The translations under genes were made by a program, and so were the position numbers. A stretch of DNA of 20,341 nucleotides, from NCBI GenBank assembly GCA_964520785.1, contig CAZFQG010000116.1, positions 1 to 20,341 on the forward strand, given 5' to 3'. This document shows positions 9,044-17,427 of the stretch, piece by piece (within the stretch, counting starts at the first letter, position 1; every line of letters begins with the position of its first letter). The stretch is from CAZFQG01 sp964520785. GTDB taxonomy: Bacteria; Planctomycetota; Planctomycetia; Pirellulales; Thermoguttaceae. The notes below the pieces were generated by a model. It was not told where the DNA came from. It saw only the letters and a program-made list of their open reading frames with translations, and made no database searches.

Positions 9044-10078
9044 TCAATCCCAAGCGTCCGTCACGATCTCCCCGCCGGCGATGGTGGAGAGCGCCTCGAG
9101 AACCTTCATGTCCGTCGTCTCCAACAGGAATTGGACGGAACCGTCTCCCATGAGGGCGTGACACCCGCCGGGGTGCTGGCTGCCCGCGGACGCCCACGTT
9201 CCCAGCCGTCCCGGGCGTACGACGTCATGGAGCAACACCCAATAAGAACTCCAGGTATTGATGCCGTTATATCCAAAATCGACACCCACATGGACCCAAC
9301 CCCGGTATCCCCACGGAGAGGTCTCGCCGTTGTAGATATCGAAACAGGTTTCGCCCATGGCGATCGTGTTCGCCAGACCGTCCGAGACGTCCCGGGCGCT
9401 GGTCTTGCTGTTCTCGCCGAACATCCGTCGCTTGTTGCTTGGAGCCCGCGACCAGCTCTGGCATTGGTATCCGGTCTCCATGCTTCCGTCCACGGAGAAG
9501 TCGTAACAGGTCTTTGCGCCGCGGTAGTTCGTCCCCTCCTTGATTCCATAGTGACGATCCGTTCCCAGGAAAGGATCGAAACTCTCGCTGGGACACGTGA
9601 ACAGGGATATCTGTTTTGAGACGACCTCCGCGTTACCGCTGGCGACCGGGTCGCCGGCCAACGGCTGGATCGCGTTGCACCCGCTCGCCGCGCCCGAGAC
9701 GTTCGCGCACGCGGCCGCGTCCGGATCATACGCTTCCCAGATCGGATCGAGCCCGACGTACGGCGTAAGAATCATTAGGCCGTTCATGTTGTAGATCAAC
9801 GTATTCTTGTTGTATTCCGGATACCGGCACCATCCGTATGCTAGCCCCGCGGGAGGGAACTGCTCCGTCGCGGAGTGGTAGTTGTGCAAACCGACGCCGA
9901 GTTGCTTCATATTGTTGATGCACTGCGTCCGGCGGGCCGCCTCTCGAGCCGCCTGAACCGCGGGGAGCAACAAGGCGATCAGAATCCCGATGATCGCGAT
10001 GACGACCAGAAGCTCGACCAACGTAAAACCATGCCTCCGCCTCGTCGAAACTGGAATTCCAAGGGGAGGACGCGTCAT
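9044..10078 (-). CDS. DUF1559 prepilin-like protein
   Basis: A 344-residue protein with a type IV pilin-like N-terminus. The start at 10078 (MTRPPLGIPVSTRRRHG) puts the prepilin peptidase site between G17 and F18, followed by TLVELLVVIAIIGILIALLLPAVQAAREAARR, with Glu22 as the conserved fifth residue of the mature protein. NMKQLGVGLHNYHSATEQFPPAG is the DUF1559 (SBP_bac_10-like) signature. Near the C-terminus QHPGGCHALMGDGSV matches the H-x9-DG motif that marks this expanded planctomycete family. The longer frame back to 10297 would put about 70 extra residues before the pilin motif and is rejected. Many members are encoded per genome; they are proposed to be surface pseudopilins, but their role is not established. 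The lipoprotein gene follows. Confidence 0.93.
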   Translation of the reverse strand: MTRPPLGIPVSTRRRHGFTLVELLVVIAIIGILIALLLPAVQAAREAARRTQCINNMKQLGVGLHNYHSATEQFPPAGLAYGWCRYPEYNKNTLIYNMNGLMILTPYVGLDPIWEAYDPDAAACANVSGAASGCNAIQPLAGDPVASGNAEVVSKQISLFTCPSESFDPFLGTDRHYGIKEGTNYRGAKTCYDFSVDGSMETGYQCQSWSRAPSNKRRMFGENSKTSARDVSDGLANTIAMGETCFDIYNGETSPWGYRGWVHVGVDFGYNGINTWSSYWVLLHDVVRPGRLGTWASAGSQHPGGCHALMGDGSVQFLLETTDMKVLEALSTIAGGEIVTDAWD

Positions 10079-10210
10079 TGTTTCTAACGATGAGTCCTTG
10101 CACCGCACAGCGACCATAGCCAGATACCTCCGGTTTTCCGAGTCGTCTAAACGCCAAACGCCGATGAGCGCGCTCGAACTCACCCACGTTACCGAGAATC
10201 GACAGCCCTT

Positions 10211-10239
10211 ATGATGGCATCGGCGGGTAGAAAAATCAA
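10211..10239 (-). promoter_or_regulatory. Possible promoter of the DUF1559 gene
   Basis: On the minus strand TTGATT (10239-10234) and CATCAT (10216-10211) are 17 bp apart, each matching 4 of 6 consensus bases. The element lies about 130 bp upstream of the DUF1559 start. It is only a candidate. The rest of the 297-bp gap (10079-10375) holds nothing I can identify. Confidence 0.35.
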
Positions 10240-10375
10240 GAGCGCCAAAGGAGTTTTTGTCTGGAGTTTCGGTTGCACGCGACGCTATTCTGCACAAGAT
10301 ACATCCGTTTCTTATTATTCTCGCGCAATTCAGGTGTCTCTTACCCTAGCAACGGGGGGTATGGAAGCGACGCGA

Positions 10376-11356
10376 TCAAGGAGCTCGAGTGAGTCTTTCA
10401 TCCGAGGCTATCGGCTCGAGATAAAGGTAGTGGGCAAGGTAGTGCCGTAAGGTGGGCGAGCGGAGGTAGTCGCGCCAGGAATGGCTCTTTCCCACCTGTC
10501 CGGAAACGTCCAGCACTCTTAGCCGTTGTGCGGCGACGCCCCCGTAGGTGGATGAGGAAGGGCCGACATAGCCGAGTGCTTCATTGCCGCGGCATCCTTG
10601 ATACATTAGCGGGTACCATCGCAGAACCGGGTCACACGCGTTCTTCGTTACCAGAATGCCGTCCGACTGCTCCAGCGCCAACCCGTCGCGACGGCACGGG
10701 GCGAGCCAGTGGAAATCCATCGCCGCGGCGATAAAGACTGCGCGGAGCCTTCGCGGCCGTTCTTCGGCCCGGTCGAGGGCCCTTCCGGCGACGCAACCTC
10801 CCCCAAGCAACTCCAGTGCCCCTCCGATGATCCGCGACCCGAAACTGTAACCGATCATCCCGACCGGAATCCCCGGGTCCATGGATTCCAGCCACCGGGC
10901 CAGGTAGTAGCTCTGGACGTCGCTGCGGGACGCCTTTACCTGGACGTCGTGCCGGGGGCCTCCGGGAATCTCCTCGGAGGGCCAGGACCAAACGACGAAG
11001 CGACAGGGAATCTCGTCGGATCGGCACCGCGCGACCTGGTGGACGACGTAGCCCTCACGGATTGCCGTGCAGTAGTCGCAACGGTTCCCGTGGATGTATA
11101 CGACCACCGGGACGGACGGATCGAGCGAGGCGTAGAACTCATCCGCCGCTGACGCACGCGCGGATCCGTTTTCATCTCGTTTCTGGAAGCGGAGTGCTTC
11201 CGCGCCGTGGGCACGAACCGAGGTCTCGTTCACGTAGCGGGTATTGATGATCCAGAATTCGTCCCGTTCGTGTGCGATTGCGCCGGACGGCGAAAGGCAA
11301 CGAAGCGCGGCGACTAGGCATAACGTGATGGGAACAGGGTGCGGGAGGGTTCTCAC
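10376..11356 (-). CDS. Secreted alpha/beta hydrolase (DUF900-like)
   Basis: A 326-residue protein starting with GTG at 11356, chosen because GGAG lies 6 nt upstream; no in-frame ATG gives a signal peptide. Residues 1-28 (ITLCLVAALRCLSPSGAIA) are a signal peptide. The fold is alpha/beta hydrolase: VVVYIHGN at 84-91 forms the first core strand and oxyanion region, FVVWSWPSEE at 120-129 resembles the WPS signature of DUF900-type hydrolases, and GMIGYSFGSR at 166-175 is the nucleophile elbow with Ser171. The later histidine and acid cannot be assigned with confidence, though HSWRDYL near residue 294 is a candidate. Two cysteines flank a short loop (CDYC, 93-96) after the HG motif, and others are scattered, so disulfides are possible in the periplasm. 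Substrate is unknown. It is transcribed away from the small lipoprotein gene. Confidence 0.75.
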   Translation of the reverse strand: MRTLPHPVPITLCLVAALRCLSPSGAIAHERDEFWIINTRYVNETSVRAHGAEALRFQKRDENGSARASAADEFYASLDPSVPVVVYIHGNRCDYCTAIREGYVVHQVARCRSDEIPCRFVVWSWPSEEIPGGPRHDVQVKASRSDVQSYYLARWLESMDPGIPVGMIGYSFGSRIIGGALELLGGGCVAGRALDRAEERPRRLRAVFIAAAMDFHWLAPCRRDGLALEQSDGILVTKNACDPVLRWYPLMYQGCRGNEALGYVGPSSSTYGGVAAQRLRVLDVSGQVGKSHSWRDYLRSPTLRHYLAHYLYLEPIASDERLTRAP

Positions 11357-11448
11357 GATCGGCTCCGGAATTGCTTACAAGGAGATTATCGAGGCTCAAA
11401 GACGCATCATGCATCTGTAAATCGTAGCATTGAATCAACATGCTCGCG

Positions 11449-11520
11449 AAAAAAAAGAAAACGCCTCGTAGAAAAAAAAACCTCCGTTGCGTTTGCACAT
11501 CAAAAAACGTGTTGTAGAGT
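11449..11520 (+). promoter_or_regulatory. A-tract region and possible promoter of small lipoprotein
   Basis: Two A-tracts, A8 at 11449-11456 and A9 at 11472-11480, precede TTGCAC (11493-11498), a 16-bp spacer and TAGAGT (11515-11520). The hexamers are weak (3/6 and 4/6), but the second A-tract falls where an UP element would bind the polymerase alpha subunit. The region stands out as AT-rich in GC-rich surroundings and lies between two divergent genes. Confidence 0.4.
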
Positions 11521-11586
11521 TAAGTACGCCGATGATATGGATTCATCGGGCGATGGAGCGTACGCCTTTTTACGGAGATCAATGTT

Positions 11587-11814
11587 ATGAAGAAACTACT
11601 CATGCTAACGGTCCTATCGGCCGTGACGGTCACGTTGACCGGTTGCGAATGCTGGGACAATTTCTGGAACCGCGGGTCGAAGTATAGCGATCCGGCAGTC
11701 TATGCCTACCCGCCGTGTCCTCCCGTGACCTCCGGCTGTGCCATGCCGGCCTGCCCCACGTCTTGCGGCCCCGTCTCGGGCGTGCCGGATTACGTTCCGG
11801 GTCCCGGGAACTAA
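11587..11814 (+). CDS. Small Cys/Pro-rich lipoprotein
   Basis: A 75-residue protein with GGAG upstream of its ATG. Residues 1-20 are a short lipoprotein signal (MKKLLMLTVLSAVTVTLTGC), with Cys20 at the lipobox. The mature part is only 56 residues, rich in Pro, Cys, Gly, Ser and Tyr, with repeated CP/PC pairs (YPPCPPVTSGCAMPACPTSCGP) and a WDNFW segment. Seven cysteines suggest either disulfides or metal contact. I do not recognise a family, and no function is assigned. It is a single gene that converges on the transglutaminase gene: its TAA shares bases with the opposite TAG, so the two genes overlap by 4 bp. Confidence 0.78.
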   Translation: MKKLLMLTVLSAVTVTLTGCECWDNFWNRGSKYSDPAVYAYPPCPPVTSGCAMPACPTSCGPVSGVPDYVPGPGN

Positions 11815-14180
11815 GCCGGTCCTTCACCTCCCCGGGCTACGGTTCGTTCCAGGTCGCTCAAAGCGGCCGCGATGCGCGCGCGCTCGGCCGGTTCGAGCGG
11901 GCGGTGCGCAAAGCGGACGCGGTAGAATGCCTCCGTGACTTCGCGAGCCGGCGCGCCGGCGTCGGTGCGCCCCGTTTCTCCGTCGAGCACCTGGGCGATG
12001 CGCCGCGCGAATTCCCTGTGGGTCGTCGTCGTCTCTCGCGAGAATTTCCGCTTGGCCATGAGCATTTCGAAACGGCGGTAGAACTCCACCTGTGCCGCTC
12101 GAGCGGCAGCTCTTTGCGCCTGGCGTCGGCGTCTGAGGTTGCGGGTCAGCCGGGCCTTCAGGACGCGAAAGACGTGGTACAACCCGACGAAGACGAAACA
12201 CGCCACGACGGCGGCGACGCCTCCGCGCCAACTGAACCACTGCTCGATGTTCCAGTTCGCCGGATTGAGCGCGCGGCGCGCCGTCGCCGCCAAATCGCCC
12301 CACCGCCGAGGATCGCGGAGGTGTTCCAGCACGGTATTACCCCAGTCTTTCAGCGGCTTGTAGATCGCGCGGCTCTGGCGTCCCTGATCCATCTCCATCA
12401 CGTAGTTGTCCCACAGAAATTCCATCCGATCCAGGAATGAAGTGATAGGAGAGAGCACGCCCTCGGTGACCGATACGGCGGCGGGGCCCGTTCCGGCGGT
12501 CGGATCAAGTCTTAGCCAGCCCTCTCTCGCGTCCGTCCATTCCGCGCGATTCGCGACCACGTCCGGGGGGATGTCTCTCCGCGCGAAGCGGGCCTCGACC
12601 CACGTGTGGGCGTGCAGTTGCCTGATCTGGAAGAATCCGCCGACTTCGTTCCACTCCTCGGTTCGGTACCCCACGACCACGCGAGAGGGAATTCCCCGAC
12701 TGCGCAGCATCAAAGCCAGTGCGGTCGCGAAGTATTCGCAATGCCCCGCTCGATTGTTCGCGACGAAATCCTCGATCGGATCGACGTTCGGATCGCGGGG
12801 TTGACCTTCGAGGCTGTACTTGTAAAGACCGGTGTCGCGCAACTTGTGCTCCAAATACCGCGCGACGCGGATTGGATCCTCCGCCGGGATTCCCGCCTCC
12901 GTCAGCCACCGCTCGGCCGTGCCGCGAAGCCAAGGCAGCCCCGGCGCTCCATCCGGACCCGCCGGCATTTGAACGAGTTCCGACCGGGCGAAATCGACCC
13001 GCGCGGGCGTCCAAGGGGACTGACGCCCGTCGGCAAACGCGGTCGTCAATAGTTCCGTCGAGAAGCGGCTCCTGGCAAGATCATTGGGACGCAACAGCTT
13101 TTCCCGGCGGACATCCTCGTAAACGTCGGGCCGGCGGCTTTGGATGTAGACGGGTCGGACATGGAAGATTTCGCCCGTGTCGAGCGGCTCGAGCGCGATC
13201 TTCTGCCGGGTGATTCCGTTCTCCTCGGGAAGGGTGCGCTCGCGCATTTCCCGAACGGGGTCGGCCCAGGTATACGGTTCCTTCCAAAAACCCTTCTGGT
13301 AGGTCGTCAGGACGGCCCCGTGCAGGTACAGGCCGCCGCCGGGGCGGAGCGTTTCACCGGTTGTTTGATCGACAAGGGCGACGCGGCCGACCTCGTCGGG
13401 GTTTTCCACGGCGGTACCGAGTTCGCCCAATTCCACCTCGCTGGAGAACCCAACCGTCCTCTGCTCGACGAGCATCGCGCCGCGCCACGCCGTCCGGCCC
13501 AAGCGGGGCACCACGAAGAAGGTACCACTCGTGAGGATGAGCGTGCCGACGCTGAATACGCCGAGACGCTTGTAGAGTTCCCAACCGAGGCCCTGTTTTC
13601 CGCGGACCCGCGCCGATTGACCGACGACGACGGCGTCGGCGGCCGCCAAAGGCCAGCGGCGAACTGACGGTTCGGATGGTTTCTCGGCCGGCTCGCTTTG
13701 AACCCGACGTCCGGCTTGATCCTCGCGGAACAGGTAGAAGAGGGCCAGCGTGGAGAGCCCGATGAAGAGGTATCCGACGAGCAGAACTCCGAAAACGAAA
13801 CCCTGGTTGAACGCGGCGGCCACCACGACCTGCAGGAAACTCAGCGCACAAAGTTGCCAGTAGAGCCTCACGTCTTTCTTCTGGAATAGCAGAATCACCT
13901 GCAAGTAGATGAGGAACCTGGCGATCGCCAAAAGGGGAACCGCGTGCAACGACGCGCTCAGATGCCGGGCCGCGAAGCCGGCGGCGATGAGCGCCGCGAC
14001 GTTCGCCACCAACTTATTGAGATGAAACCACTGCTTGATGTCGGTCACGACGACTGAAGTCGCCGCCGCGAGGACGACGATTACCGGCAGGCCCCCCTCG
14101 TTCTGGCCCATGCTCAGGAGAATCGTTCCCAGGGCGGCCAGCGTGGCGACGTTGATTTGAAGCAGGCGTTCCAGTCGCAT
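11811..14180 (-). CDS. TgpA-like membrane transglutaminase (DUF3488-transglutaminase-DUF4129)
   Basis: A 789-residue membrane protein. The N-terminal ~200 residues hold several helices (DUF3488/TgpA_N type). The segment ~460-565 is a papain-like transglutaminase core with a complete triad: C481 in GHCEYF, H525 in HAHTWVE and D559 in LRLDPT. A further helix lies near 655-675 (AAVVACFVFVGLYHVF), and the basic/coiled C-terminal ~100 residues fit DUF4129. TgpA of Pseudomonas is an essential inner-membrane protein of this architecture with transglutaminase activity in the periplasm; the natural substrate is unclear. The start at 14180 has AGGGA 5 nt upstream. In other bacteria the gene sits in a MoxR-DUF58-TgpA operon. 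Here DUF58 precedes it on the same strand, but a 115-bp inverted-repeat element separates them and may have altered co-expression. Confidence 0.92.
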   Translation of the reverse strand: MRLERLLQINVATLAALGTILLSMGQNEGGLPVIVVLAAATSVVVTDIKQWFHLNKLVANVAALIAAGFAARHLSASLHAVPLLAIARFLIYLQVILLFQKKDVRLYWQLCALSFLQVVVAAAFNQGFVFGVLLVGYLFIGLSTLALFYLFREDQAGRRVQSEPAEKPSEPSVRRWPLAAADAVVVGQSARVRGKQGLGWELYKRLGVFSVGTLILTSGTFFVVPRLGRTAWRGAMLVEQRTVGFSSEVELGELGTAVENPDEVGRVALVDQTTGETLRPGGGLYLHGAVLTTYQKGFWKEPYTWADPVREMRERTLPEENGITRQKIALEPLDTGEIFHVRPVYIQSRRPDVYEDVRREKLLRPNDLARSRFSTELLTTAFADGRQSPWTPARVDFARSELVQMPAGPDGAPGLPWLRGTAERWLTEAGIPAEDPIRVARYLEHKLRDTGLYKYSLEGQPRDPNVDPIEDFVANNRAGHCEYFATALALMLRSRGIPSRVVVGYRTEEWNEVGGFFQIRQLHAHTWVEARFARRDIPPDVVANRAEWTDAREGWLRLDPTAGTGPAAVSVTEGVLSPITSFLDRMEFLWDNYVMEMDQGRQSRAIYKPLKDWGNTVLEHLRDPRRWGDLAATARRALNPANWNIEQWFSWRGGVAAVVACFVFVGLYHVFRVLKARLTRNLRRRRQAQRAAARAAQVEFYRRFEMLMAKRKFSRETTTTHREFARRIAQVLDGETGRTDAGAPAREVTEAFYRVRFAHRPLEPAERARIAAALSDLERTVARGGEGPA

Positions 14181-14186
14181 GGCGTT

Positions 14187-14301
14187 CCCTAGTGCTTTGT
14201 CAAACGTAGGAATTGGGGTTGTTGTTTCGGTTTCATCCGGACGATTGCGTTACTTCGGCGTGCTGCCAACACAAAATCTAAGTGTTGACGGAGCACTAAG
14301 G
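14187..14301. mobile_element. Short inverted-repeat (MITE-like) element
   Basis: The two ends of this 115-bp stretch are inverted copies of each other. The left end reads CCCTAGTGCTTTGTCAAACG from 14187; the right end, read on the other strand from 14301, is CCTTAGTGCTCCGTCAACAC. They match at most of about 24 positions, allowing one gap. The interior (roughly 14210-14275) codes for nothing, is less GC-rich than its surroundings and ends with an AAAATCTAAG-like segment. The element sits exactly between DUF58 and the transglutaminase gene, and its right end supplies the DUF58 stop codon. No target-site duplication is obvious and no transposase is in the window. A large regulatory hairpin is the alternative. 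Confidence 0.6.
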
Positions 14302-15522
14302 AATGGCGGTACCGTCCCAAGTGAAATACTGACTCAACGCGTGCCGCGGCTGAGAAGGGGCGGCGCACGTTTCCACGACGCGGACGTGTGACAGGTGGGG
14401 GCGGAGGGCCGGATCGTCCCAGAGCGGCGCGAATCGCGCCGTGTCCGACGGATCGGTCGGCCTCGTCGTCACGAGGACGATCTCGGTTCCCGCCTCGATT
14501 CGCTCGAGCACCTCCGCCAGCCGCCGGGCCGGACGATCCTCGTGTACCCCGCCAACCGTCGCCAACGAACGGATCGCCTCTTGCAGGAATCCGTGCGAGG
14601 CGAAACCGTTTTGAACGCGACTTTCTCCAACGGCCGCGAACGTGATATTGCTTCCTCCCTTGCGGCACAGGTCGGCCAGGACGGTCGCGGTGAAGCTCAC
14701 CGCCAGCTCGACGTTGTCCAGGTCGTCTTTTGAAGGGTTCTTTGGCATCCATGGATCGACGAAGATCGCGATATCGTGATCGCGCGGCTGCTCGAACTGC
14801 CGAACGACCAGGGTTCCGTGCCGCGCTGAACTCCGCCAGTGAATCCACCTGCGGTTATCGCCGGTCCGCCAGGGACGGACTCCGTGGAATTCCCCCTCCA
14901 CCCTCCCATGCTTCGAGTGCCGCCGCGCCGAACCCTCGAAGGCCGGCCGGTGCCGCGCGACCCACCGCTGGGTGAGCATGCCCAGTCGGGGGGACACGAC
15001 CAGAGGGGCGGTCTCCGCGCGAACTTCCGCGCGGCGGACCAATCCGAAGGGAAACCGGGATGAAATCCGGATTGGGCCGACCGCGTACAGGCCCCGCCGG
15101 GACAGCCGTGCGCGGTAAACCGTCTCTCGCGACTGACCCGCCGGAATGAACGAGACGTAGCTCGTCGGACGCAGCGGCGTCGCGTCTTCCCCCTCGATCA
15201 CGTCCTCGACGGCGATCGCCCAACACCCCAGCCGCTTCCGCGGATTCGTCACGGTCACCGTCACGACGAGTAAATCGCCGGCCCCGACGCTCGACGGCAA
15301 GTCGCGGCGGACTTCGATCTCCCGGAGCATCACGACGACCACGCGGAAGCTCAGCAGAAACGGCCCGGCGAGCATTCCGGCCATCAGCAGAAGCAGATTC
15401 ACCTCGCGCATCATTGCTCCGCCAAGAACGCAAAGCAAGACGGCCAAATAGTACCACGTCTCGCGCGCCAGCGCGGTCTTCCGGAGGAATTGGAAAGAGA
15501 GGCGGGACTTAGGCATTCGCAT
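14296..15522 (-). CDS. DUF58 domain protein
   Basis: A 408-residue protein with two hydrophobic segments near the N-terminus (YYLAVLLCVLGGAMM and LLLLMAGMLAGPFLLSF), then a beta-rich region and the DUF58 signature EFHGVRPWRTGDNRRWIHWRSSAR at about 211-234, followed by LVVRQFEQ and a vWA-like fold (HDIAIFVDPW, later EIVLVTTRP). DUF58 proteins usually pair with MoxR AAA+ ATPases and transglutaminase-like membrane proteins in complexes with cell-envelope or maturation roles. Here the transglutaminase follows, but MoxR is missing from the window. The start is uncertain between ATG codons at 15522 and 15516; a longer TTG frame to 15603 is not supported. The TAG stop lies in the inverted-repeat element, so the last residues may not be the ancestral C-terminus. 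Confidence 0.9.
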   Translation of the reverse strand: MRMPKSRLSFQFLRKTALARETWYYLAVLLCVLGGAMMREVNLLLLMAGMLAGPFLLSFRVVVVMLREIEVRRDLPSSVGAGDLLVVTVTVTNPRKRLGCWAIAVEDVIEGEDATPLRPTSYVSFIPAGQSRETVYRARLSRRGLYAVGPIRISSRFPFGLVRRAEVRAETAPLVVSPRLGMLTQRWVARHRPAFEGSARRHSKHGRVEGEFHGVRPWRTGDNRRWIHWRSSARHGTLVVRQFEQPRDHDIAIFVDPWMPKNPSKDDLDNVELAVSFTATVLADLCRKGGSNITFAAVGESRVQNGFASHGFLQEAIRSLATVGGVHEDRPARRLAEVLERIEAGTEIVLVTTRPTDPSDTARFAPLWDDPALRPHLSHVRVVETCAAPSQPRHALSQYFTWDGTAIP

Positions 15523-15768
15523 GAGTCCAAGCGTTCCAGCGACTAAAAGCGGCCGTCGTGAAATCGGGAAAAGGTGGAATCGACTTGAGAAAGAAGAGCC
15601 CAATCAGCCCAATGACGGAACGGCGGAGGGAAGTGGAGCCGTCGCGTCGCCATCTTTCTCGATGAATCACCGAATTTTCCTTGCATGCCCTTTCCACTAC
15701 CGGCCAACTCTTGTCAAACCTGCCCGACCCGCGCAATCGCTTCGCCACGTTTCCGGCCCAACTTGCCA

Positions 15769-17412
15769 TTACCGTTGCTTCCCCGGCCGCGGAACCACTT
15801 TGCATCGCGATTCCCACGCGTCGTATTTCTTTTCGAGGGCGGCGACCTTCTCGGGGTGATCGGCGGCCAGGTCGTTCATTTCGGTCGGATCCCGGTTCAA
15901 ATCGTACAGCTCCCACGGTTTGCCGCCTTCGCGAACGAGTTTCCAGTCCCCCTCGCGGATACCGGCGTTGCCGAAGTGTTCCCAGTAAAGGGCGTCCCGC
16001 TCGAGCGGCCGGTCGTCGAATGCCGTGAGGAGGCTCTTGCCTTCGAGGGCCAAAGGGGCGCCGTCGCGCCGTCTCCGCGTCGCCGTGAGGCCGGCGGCAT
16101 CGAGGCAGGTCGGCATCAGGTCGATGACGTGGCCCACCTGCCGGCGGAACTCACCCTTCGCGCGGATTCCCTTGGGCCAGTGGACCACCAGCGGCGTCGC
16201 GGAGCCTCCCTCGTGAATGCGTTTCTTGTAGAGGCGGAACGGCGTATTCGAGGCGTTGGCCCATCCCACGCCGTAACTGGCGAACGTATCCCGTGGTCCC
16301 GGTGCAAGGGACGGATCGTTTCCGGTTCGGAGGTTCGGAACCGGATTCGCGTAGTAGTGCCTGCGCTGCTCGGCGTTGTTCAGGCGCAATAATTCGTCGC
16401 ACCCGCCGTTATCCGCCAGGAAGAGGATCAACGTGTCGGCGAGCCGTCCGGTTTCTTTCAGCGCCTCCACGATCCGCCCGATCGCGCGGTCCATCGCGTA
16501 AACTTGGGCGGCGTACACCTCCATCCGCCGCGATTGCCACGCGTGGTCCGGCGTTTCCTCCCATGCCTTTACTCGGCGATCCCGCGGCGTCAGCGTGAAG
16601 CGGTCGTCGACCACGCCGAGTTCCTTCATCCGCGCAAGCCGCGTCCGGCGGAGTTCGTCCCACCCCGCGTCGTAGCGCCCGGCGAATATGGCGATGTCCT
16701 CCTCCGTCGCGTGCAGCGGCCAGTGGGGCGCCGTGAACGCGACGTACATGAAAAACGGCCGATCCGAAGCGGCGCTTTCGCGAACGTTTTTCGCGGCGCG
16801 CTCCCCCAGCGCGTCGGTGTAGTAATACGCCTCCGGATCAGGCGCGCAAAACTCGCCTTCGTCCATCAGAGAACACGGATCGAAATAGCTGCCGCCTCCG
16901 GCGAGCGTGCCGTAGAACCGCTCGAACCCGCGCGCAAGCGGCCAACTGCCGACATCCGGCGTTTCTCGCGTGGCGTAATCGAACGGCGTGACGTGCCACT
17001 TCCCGACCATGTACGTGCGGTACCCGCTCTCGAAGAGCATCTCCGCGATCGTCGGGGTCGTCGGGTTCAGTCGGCCGCGATAACCGGGGGCGCCCTCGTC
17101 CCGGACCATCCGGCCGATTCCGGCCTGGTGGGGATACATGCCGGTCAACAGGGCCGCCCGCGTGGGACAGCACCGGGCCGTATTGTAGAACGAGGTGAAC
17201 CGAAGCCCTCCGGCGGCCAGCGCGTCCAGATGGGGCGTGTCAATCTCACTTCCGAAACACCCGATGTCCGAGTAGCCCAGATCGTCGGCCAGCAGGATGA
17301 TCAGATTCGGCCGTTGAGGCTCTGCGCTTGCGGTGGAGTCGACCGGAGCCCAAGAGAGGAGCAGGGCCAGGGCCGTGATGGTTCGAAGCGGATATCGCGA
17401 AAAGCTCGTCAT
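15769..17412 (-). CDS. Secreted sulfatase (arylsulfatase family)
   Basis: A 547-residue type I sulfatase. Residues 1-30 are a signal peptide ending ASA. PNLIILLADDLGYSDIG gives the metal-binding aspartates (D43, D44). CCPTR at 81-85 is the CxPxR motif whose first cysteine is oxidised to formylglycine, followed by AALLTGMYPHQAG. MVGKWH and FLADNGG supply further active-site and calcium ligands, and ELYDLNRDPTEMNDLA near the C-terminus is typical of planctomycete sulfatases. It hydrolyses a sulfate ester, probably on a polysaccharide; the exact substrate is not predictable. It needs a formylglycine-generating or anaerobic maturase encoded elsewhere. AAGGAG lies 7 nt before the ATG, and the gene begins 15 bp after the TIM barrel gene, so they are one operon. 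Confidence 0.95.
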   Translation of the reverse strand: MTSFSRYPLRTITALALLLSWAPVDSTASAEPQRPNLIILLADDLGYSDIGCFGSEIDTPHLDALAAGGLRFTSFYNTARCCPTRAALLTGMYPHQAGIGRMVRDEGAPGYRGRLNPTTPTIAEMLFESGYRTYMVGKWHVTPFDYATRETPDVGSWPLARGFERFYGTLAGGGSYFDPCSLMDEGEFCAPDPEAYYYTDALGERAAKNVRESAASDRPFFMYVAFTAPHWPLHATEEDIAIFAGRYDAGWDELRRTRLARMKELGVVDDRFTLTPRDRRVKAWEETPDHAWQSRRMEVYAAQVYAMDRAIGRIVEALKETGRLADTLILFLADNGGCDELLRLNNAEQRRHYYANPVPNLRTGNDPSLAPGPRDTFASYGVGWANASNTPFRLYKKRIHEGGSATPLVVHWPKGIRAKGEFRRQVGHVIDLMPTCLDAAGLTATRRRRDGAPLALEGKSLLTAFDDRPLERDALYWEHFGNAGIREGDWKLVREGGKPWELYDLNRDPTEMNDLAADHPEKVAALEKKYDAWESRCKVVPRPGKQR

Positions 17413-17427
17413 GAAAATCTCCTTCCG

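Noticed and set aside
10079..10297. Longer start for the DUF1559 protein
   Set aside because: It would place about 73 residues before the prepilin signal, which must be N-terminal for processing.
11715..12440. Plus-strand 241-codon frame opposite the transglutaminase C-terminus
   Set aside because: It mirrors the GC-rich coding strand of the transglutaminase and has no domain or ribosome site.
15523..15768. TTGACA on the minus strand near 15712-15717 as a DUF58 promoter
   Set aside because: No -10 element is found at a workable distance.
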